Shown one piece after another: positions 57,390-64,000 of a DNA stretch of 64,000 nucleotides. Both the position numbers and the translations under genes were made by a program. Positions within the stretch are counted from its first letter, which is position 1. Every line of letters starts with the position of its first letter. The notes under the pieces were generated by a model. It did no database searches. It was not told where the DNA came from and worked only from the letters and a program-made list of their open reading frames with translations. This stretch comes from Panaeolus papilionaceus (taxonomy: Eukaryota > Basidiomycota > Agaricomycetes > Agaricales), in NCBI GenBank assembly GCA_015501605.1, contig JADNRZ010000016.1, positions 806,001 through 870,000 of the forward strand. The letters are read 5' to 3'.

Positions 57390-60029
57390 ATGACAGAAAT
57401 TGCCCCAAGGCGTTCTAGTGGAAGAACCAAAACCGGAGCTGTTGCCGATACCACAGCTGCAGTCACAGTAGTTGTGGATGATGTCCATGACTCAGACCAT
57501 GACCCGAAGGCTGATGAAGAGAGTGAAGATGAAGTGTTTGAAGCTCCTAAAACGAATAAGAAGAAAAGAAAAGCTCCTAAACCGAAGGAAAACGCGAAGA
57601 AACGCGCTGGTAGTCAACCCCCGCCAGCAAAGAAGACGAGGACGCGTGGTACAAGGGGCGTACTGAAGCAAATCATGGAGATGCCGTTTGATATTGTATA
57701 TGAGGTAATCAATTGTGTTCAATCATGAAGATGTACTTGTTATCTAAGCGCTTTTGGCAACTTGCAGATTTTCACTCTGCTTCCGCCTTCAGACCTTCTC
57801 AGTATTGGTCGAACATCCAAGGATTTGAAAGACCTGGTGCTGAGTCATGACTTCAAAGCCATCTGGTCCCAGTCGTTTTCTGCTACGGGTATACCGCCCT
57901 GTCCTGAAGACATGTCTTTGCCAGCGTACGCGGAACTCGCATTTGGAGAGACTTGTTGGGTACGTCATGTTCACTGGCTATGCTTGACCTTCTGAACCAT
58001 TGTTGCTTAAACCCCGATTAATCTTCAGACCTGTGGTACGAAGAAGGATGTTCAGTGGCTCTGGGAGAACCGAAAAAAGCTATGCAGCGATTGTATCCGC
58101 TCATCAGTGAGATACGACTCGGCAAATTATAGTCATCATCCGAGCCAGTTACTACCTTCTGGACAACTTCCGGATGCTCTTCTATCAGGAAATGTACTCC
58201 CGAGCTTTCGTTATGGAGGAGGTAATGAATATGAACTGTTTGGGTTGTGTTTTCAATGGCTGAAACAAAAATAACAGCAACATATTATTCGAATAAATAT
58301 GCTGTTGCTCTATTCGAACAGTATTCTGCATTGAATACAGAGGAGAAGAAGTCGAAGTGGGTGAGAGAAACCGTCGAGAGATTATCAGCAGCCATAACTG
58401 TACGTGCGACCTTGAATAATGTTTCTCGCCAATTAACCCTGTTTTTGCAGCACGCTAATAAATGCCAGACCTGGCATAAGAAGTACTTGGAACAATTGGT
58501 CATGGATGAGATGGCAGAAGTTCGAAAACGAAAGCAGAGGTGTGTTTCGTATGTTGCTACAACTTGCCATGAGCCAATATTGAGAAATGACGTGCTGTCA
58601 CACGTTTTGTTCCAGAGTCCATGAAATAGCCAAAGAAATGGGCTGGGAAGAAGAGATGTCGAACATGTTGGTACCCAATAGTCTTCACCTTCGCATTGAG
58701 TTCGCCAAGGTGTGCGAGAAACCTTTCAATGACCGTAGTAAGTATTCCGATTCTTCTATCCATTGTGTGCCATGACATGGATTTGCTGATGCGCCCGTGA
58801 TTCAGTTATCGAAAATGTGAAGGCACTTATCAACACGATTATGACAGGTGTAAAAGCGGATCGCGTAGCCCGTGAAAATCAGGACAAGCTTCGGAGTCGT
58901 ATGAAAACGTTGTTACAGGCCTATGACAAAGCGCTGGCTACGCAACTTTCTCCTACCGAGCGTCGCCCAATGGCTTGCGATATCTTTCTTGTGCCTCGTA
59001 TCAAAGCCCTTGTCACTGACACAGAAACGATCCCCGACCTCACGGTTGCAGATTTCAAATTCGACAGGAAAACTCTCGCAGGGGTTATCAAAGATGCATA
59101 CGACATCATCACTCCTAAAATTTTGCACATCATCTCAAATGGCCTCGGTAAAAAAGGCTATGATCCTAATACAGTGTTGGACCTGGCTACTACGCTCTTC
59201 ACGAACCCTGATTTGGTCTTCGAGAAGAAGTCGACGTATCAGAAAGGACAGGCGAGGGAGTGCTCATTTTTAACGGTGCCTGAGATATTGGTGTGCGATG
59301 CCAGCCGGGATCGGATGAGGCAAGGTATGAGTATCCTCGAGCGGTACGCTTTTGAGGAGTTTAGGTGTACGCCGTGGCAAGCGAACAGTGCGCTCAAGTT
59401 TCACAAAGCAGCTCATGTGGCTGCTGGTCGCGTCCTTGAGCTGTGCGAGTTGGATCCGGCGACGACAACGTTGAAGGATTTGGAGGAAATACAGCCTGTT
59501 TTGGAGTGCTGTCATTGTAATTCGATTCAGGAGGGACGGTTGATTATGACTTGGGATTCTGCGGTTCGTTGTCTATGAATTTTTCTCGGATATCTTGCAT
59601 GTTGATTCGTGATCATCTATTCGCAGGTTTCTCATATTTTAGAAAAGTACCATCCAGGTGATAACACTGGCTCTATTCCACTAAGTCTGTTGGAGGGTGA
59701 CGACGCTGAAAAAGCGAGGGAAGCGCTGAAACTGCAGAAGCGCCGCCTCTTGTACAAGCGCGAGAACGCGAGGGCTGTGTGTCTTCATTGCAATGCCGTT
59801 GCAAGTCTTCAAGCTACTACTGATCATTTGCACCAGAAGTGCGTTGATTTTTTGACTGTTACATATTTGTTTCGGTGACACTGATGGTGCGTGTTTTAGG
59901 CACGGTGTGGCATTCGCAGACGAAGAGGATCTGGAATTTGCATATACCGTTAAAGTGGACTTTTCTGCAATTGGGAGACCGCAGGGAGAGTATCGAATGT
60001 GGCCTCCTCGTGCTTACTCGATGCGATGA
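57390..60029 (+). CDS. F-box/zinc-motif protein, tandem copy D
   Basis: Nine exons (57390-57704, 57768-57959, 58029-58221, 58278-58399, 58451-58539, 58616-58737, 58806-59563, 59627-59838, 59900-60029) give 710 aa with all phases closed. Order: acidic then Lys-rich N-terminus (KKKRKAPKPKENAKKR), F-box MEMPFDIVYEIFTLLPPSDLLSIGRTSKDL, Cys pair CSDC, helical core in the 758-nt exon, and a late CLHCNA...HLHQKHG motif that could bind zinc. It is the cleanest member of the array and the reference for reading the others. Function is unknown; F-box implies a role in substrate choice by SCF ligases, and the basic block suggests the nucleus. Confidence 0.78.
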
Positions 60030-61776
60030 GCGATGAGTGTTCACGCTGTTTCGAACAATGGATTGAGTTGGCTTAGGGGAAATTTTTGCTTGAACGGCTT
60101 CGCTTCGTTATATTTTCTATGATACTTGCTTGGTTAGAGCGCCAATAGTCTTCGATTCATATGGACAATATGGTTTATCGATGTAGACTTGCACTCGATC
60201 ATTGGGATATTTTTGTACATATCGCTCGATGTTATCGGAACTGGTGAGTTGTCGCTGAATTGATATATTGGTGAGCAGTGATGTCTAGCTTATGTACTTG
60301 CCGTGAAACTAATACTAGTTGTCGGGCTACATAGTTAAACAGTGCCTCTCGACGACTCGACGTATCAGACTGAGGAACGCGAGAGCCCTCAATTTCAAGT
60401 GCCGCCTTGGAACTTGGAAGTTTCTTCTCTCGTCCAAAAGCGGCTTACAACACGTGTAAAACGCATGCATCATTTTCAAGTTTTTTGGGTGCGAAAAATG
60501 CTTGATGAAGAAGGTGTTGCGGTGGAGAATGGAGGTGACCTCGTGTCATTTCACGATTTGTTGGCCATTTTTGGGGCACGACGTTGATGATTCGAGGCTC
60601 TTGGACGAGATTTGGTGTATGGGTTTGACAAGGACTATTGATTTCGCAAATGAAACCATGATTGCCACGAGGGATCGATTATTAGATGTTGTTGTACAGT
60701 TGTAGATAAAGTTGCGGTTCATTTTATTACATTTTGATTCTCCCCCTTGTCATCTGTCCATCCAACTCCACCTCCCCTGCTCATCTTCCTCTGATCCCGT
60801 CCTCATCGCCTCTTGCGACGAGCAAACTAAAAGGGTCAACTGTGCCGAATAAAAGCGGATCTCAACACGTAATCAAAATTCAAGGACAAAATTACAGGGC
60901 AGGGGTGACAGCAGTCCTTGTCGGGAAAGGAAGACCCCGAAGAGGAAGATCGGTTCTGTCTGTTACCACCACCATCATCCCCCATCACTCACCTCACCTC
61001 GCCTCACCCACTCACACCCCCTCCCCATCATCATCACCATCATACCAAGTCAACCCTCTTCTTCCCCCTCTCTTACCTTCCTCGCTCATTTCTTCTTATT
61101 TGAATTTGAACTCTTTTAAATTTGTTGACGACGACCAAACTCCGACGAACGGCACCAAACCATCTCTTTTGGTGTGGGTTCTGATTACAAAGGAAAAGGT
61201 CGAAGAATCATTGGGCGAATCTGAAATCAGGAATTCTCGGGTAATTTCCTTACCTCAGTGTTTAGGCGGACGCTTTTTCAAGGTCTATTCGATCCACCGA
61301 GACAAGACAAGACAGGGACATTGCGTTGGGGTTGATTTGTGGTTTACATTTAAGCTGGTTGATTGATTGGGATTGGGATTGGAATTGATTTGATTGGGTC
61401 GGCTCTGGCGGTCAGTCTGCGTTTGTGCGTTTTTTACTCGAATTGGGTTTTACTCGGTGTGTGCAGTGCAACTGACTGTCAGCCTCTTTTTATTTTTTTC
61501 TTGATTTGTTTCTCTTCCTTGATTCATCGCATGCTATCATATCCTGTCACCTACACACCACGCCGCGCTACACAGACGAGTCAAGTCAAGTCAAGCAACC
61601 AAGAAATCGAATCGATACCATCTTGCATACTCGCACGACACAAGATTATATATACATCACGACTTCTACGACAATTTCTCGCCATCATTCACTTCTTTGC
61701 TATCCTACACTGCAACGAGCATCTAGAGCACTCTCCGATTTCAATCGATACCCCACATACAAACGAGTAGGCTAGG
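60030..61776. other. Long intergenic region before the OTU gene
   Basis: Open frames at 60342-60587 and 60734-61366 are low complexity or lack any domain. The right part is T/C-rich and probably promoter and 5' UTR of the OTU gene. Confidence 0.45.
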
Positions 61777-64000
61777 ATGGGCAAGAAAGCAAAAGGTCCC
61801 GCACCTACATGTAAGCACTTACTCTCATTGCACATCCCCCCTTGCCTTTTTTCTCCTTCTGGATGGATGTCGTTCCCTTCACGCTCTTGTTGTCGTCGAG
61901 GCAGCAACGGTCATTGTTTCTTGTCACCTCGTCGCCTGACCGGCACTCGGTGCAACTGTGATACTCCGGGCAGTGCCGTGGATGGATCTTCTTGAACCCT
62001 GCAGGGTGCCGAACGAATGTGGGTGCTCTATCGGGGCGTCTCTCCTGTCCTTCTGCTGCGCTGTGGTAGACGATGTGCACTGCGGTTTCTGTGGTCCACA
62101 TACCGGTGTATACGGGCCTGCGGGTTTTGACGGTGTAATGCGGGGCAAGCTGCACTCGGGGTGATACTCCCACACCCTCTGATTTCGCGAGTGGGGCGAG
62201 GTGATGGATCGTGCGATCCCTTGGGGTAAGTGCCAATGCATGGTATTTGCTCTATCCATCCCGTAAGTGAGGCCGCACCTGGCCGTCATGACTGCTGCAT
62301 CGCTCGAATGCGCTGCGTGTGCTTTTTTATTCCTGGATGGATGAGTCGAATATCGTTGTTCCCGATAAAGCTATCATGGCGTCCATTTTTACCCCGCACT
62401 CGCCCTCGTGACGATCGAATCGGCGTTCATCATCATTTGAATTTTGCATTACGTCGTGATGGACGTCTAGGAATGGTGGCTCCGTGGTTGACGCTCGTTG
62501 GATTCTCGATTCCTTGTTTGGCGCTTGTTATCTTTTATTTTGCCTTTCAATTTAACCGCCCAGATCGTTTCATTCCATCTGTCGATATCTAATTAACCTT
62601 TTTTAAACTTTTTACAGTCCGTTCACGAACGACTCGATCATCCAAAGGACGCGTACGTCTCCTTCCTCTCTCCCCTGCCTCAATCACAATAACTGACGTC
62701 TCTCATAGCTCCTCTCCCTCCCATCCAATGACTCATCCTCAAATCTCAACGCCTCCCTCACACATCAACTCCAGCTTCTCGGACTCTACGCCGCCCCCAC
62801 CCTCGGCGACGGCAACTGTCTCTTCCGCGCGCTCAGCGACCAGATATACGGCACACCCGAAAAGCACTCTCAGGTGCGAAGAGAGGTATGCGATTGGATC
62901 GAAAAGTATGGCGAGAGGTATGAAGGATTCGTCGAGGGCGAGGGAAGTGGTGATGATGGTGATGGAGGGAGAGGCCGCAAGAGGAGGGAGAAGGGGAAGG
63001 GGAAGGAGAAGGGGAAAGGAAAGGCGTTGGAAGTGTATTTGAGGAATATGAGAGAGAATGGTGTGTATGCGTTTTCTTTTTCTTCTTTGGATGCTTTGAA
63101 TTGGAGAGTTGTGTTTTTGGAATTTGGTTTTGATACCTCTTTTTTTGCGCATATAGCTACCTATGGAGGACATATGGAGCTCTCTGCGTTTGCGCATATG
63201 ACGAGGAGGAACGTGAAGGTCATTCAGCCGGGCTTGGTGTATGTGATTGAGTGGGATGCGTGGGGAGGGTTTGAGGAAGATGAGGGAGGAGCGCAGGCGT
63301 CGATAGCGATGAGTGCAAGTGCGAATGTTGCTGGGTATGATGACGACGATGAAGAGAGTGACCTTACGGAGAGTGATGAGAGTGGAGATGAAGGCGAGGA
63401 TGACGATGACTTGGTGCTGACGAAAGCGTCGATGGGACGCGCAGCGGGAGGACCAAGCAGGATGGGTCTTGAAGCTCTTTCGTCCCTTACTTCGACTGTG
63501 GGAGCTTCAGCGCCGGTTTCGACTGTTTCGACTACGACGTCGATTTCTGTGGGTAGTGCTGCGTCCTCGGCGACTCCGAGGCGACCAACGAGGTCCTCAC
63601 TGCCGAGCGATACTCCCAAGGGTAAGACGAAGGAGAGTAAGGACGATGGGAAGGAGAAGATTAAGATTGGGAAGGGGTATTATTACCTGGAAGAGGTGAC
63701 GAGTGATGAGGAGGATGCGGAGGAGATGGAAGAAGTGAGAGGGACGGTGATGGATGTGGGCGATGAGAAGGAGAGTGTGGGTGAGGTTAAAGTGGGAGAT
63801 GAGGCTGCGGCGCATAGGATTGAGGGAGTGCCGAAGGAGGTGAAGATGGAGGTGGATGGAGAGGTGAAGGAGGGAGGCGAGAAGAAGAAGGAGAAGAAAG
63901 AGAAGAAAGAGAAGAGGGATAAGAAGGAGAAATCTGTAGAGGTTCTACAGCCTCCGAGGTCGACGAAGGAGAGCGGAGGGCCGACTGTTTATGTTGCGTG
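61777..64000 (+). CDS. OTU-domain deubiquitinase, 3' end cut by the window
   Basis: Exons 61777-61810, 62618-62652, 62709-63060 and 63157 onward join in phase; the last runs past the window end. The N-terminus is basic (MGKKAKGPAPTFRSRTTRSS). The OTU core has PTLGDGNCLFRALSDQIYG (catalytic Asp-Gly-Asn-Cys box), then a Lys/Glu-rich insert, then TYGGHMELSAFA and VIEWDAWGG, where the catalytic His may be provided by a later, uncertain residue. OTU enzymes remove ubiquitin; the layout resembles OTUD3. The long acidic and Lys-rich region after 63280 is disordered. The first intron is about 807 bp, far longer than its neighbours', so the first tiny exon is less certain. Confidence 0.8.

Noticed and set aside
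60734..61366. 210-aa open frame before the OTU gene
   Set aside because: Pro/Ser/His low-complexity sequence that looks like promoter or UTR; no domain.

Overview
The window is nuclear DNA of an Agaricomycete (mushroom-forming basidiomycete). Genes are intron-dense, with GT-AG introns of about 50-80 bp, on both strands. The families are basidiomycete ones: AA9 LPMO, GH78-like hydrolase, short heme-thiolate peroxidase, expanded F-box genes, STE3 receptors and CaaX pheromone precursors. Exon models were built by hand from splice sites; nearly all close in phase.

Layout. 0-17.4 kb (left flank): a GH78-like glycosidase, an AA9 LPMO with an unusual tail, an RBR E3 ubiquitin ligase, CNOT11 (minus strand), a GT61 glycosyltransferase, a single-TM Ser/Pro-rich protein and an RG-rich protein. 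18.3-38.2 kb: a B-type (pheromone/receptor) mating locus with three STE3-like receptor genes, all on the minus strand, and five pheromone precursor genes, all on the plus strand, ending in CTIA, CIIA, CVIA, CVIA and CIIA. It also holds a multi-pass membrane protein gene broken by a 373-bp TA-flanked inverted-repeat element, and a small one-TM gene. Clusters of the HMG-type motif ACAATG lie in the receptor/pheromone promoters and at two further places. 38.8-48 kb (right flank): a two-RRM mitochondrial-type RNA-binding protein, an F-box-like protein, a heme-thiolate peroxidase, COQ8 and OPI3. 48.5-60 kb: a tandem family of four F-box/zinc-motif genes, the first decayed. 61.8-64 kb: the start of an OTU deubiquitinase gene that runs off the window.

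How the genes work together. Secreted farnesylated pheromones activate the seven-TM receptors of compatible partners; an HMG-box factor acting on ACAATG sites is the likely shared regulator (inference). The flanking genes are housekeeping or wood-decay genes with no direct role in mating. The most notable findings are the mating locus itself, the shared promoter code including a perfect ACAATGG triplet, the element insertion whose precise removal restores a family-like reading frame, and the uncharacterised TM gene that carries the same promoter code.
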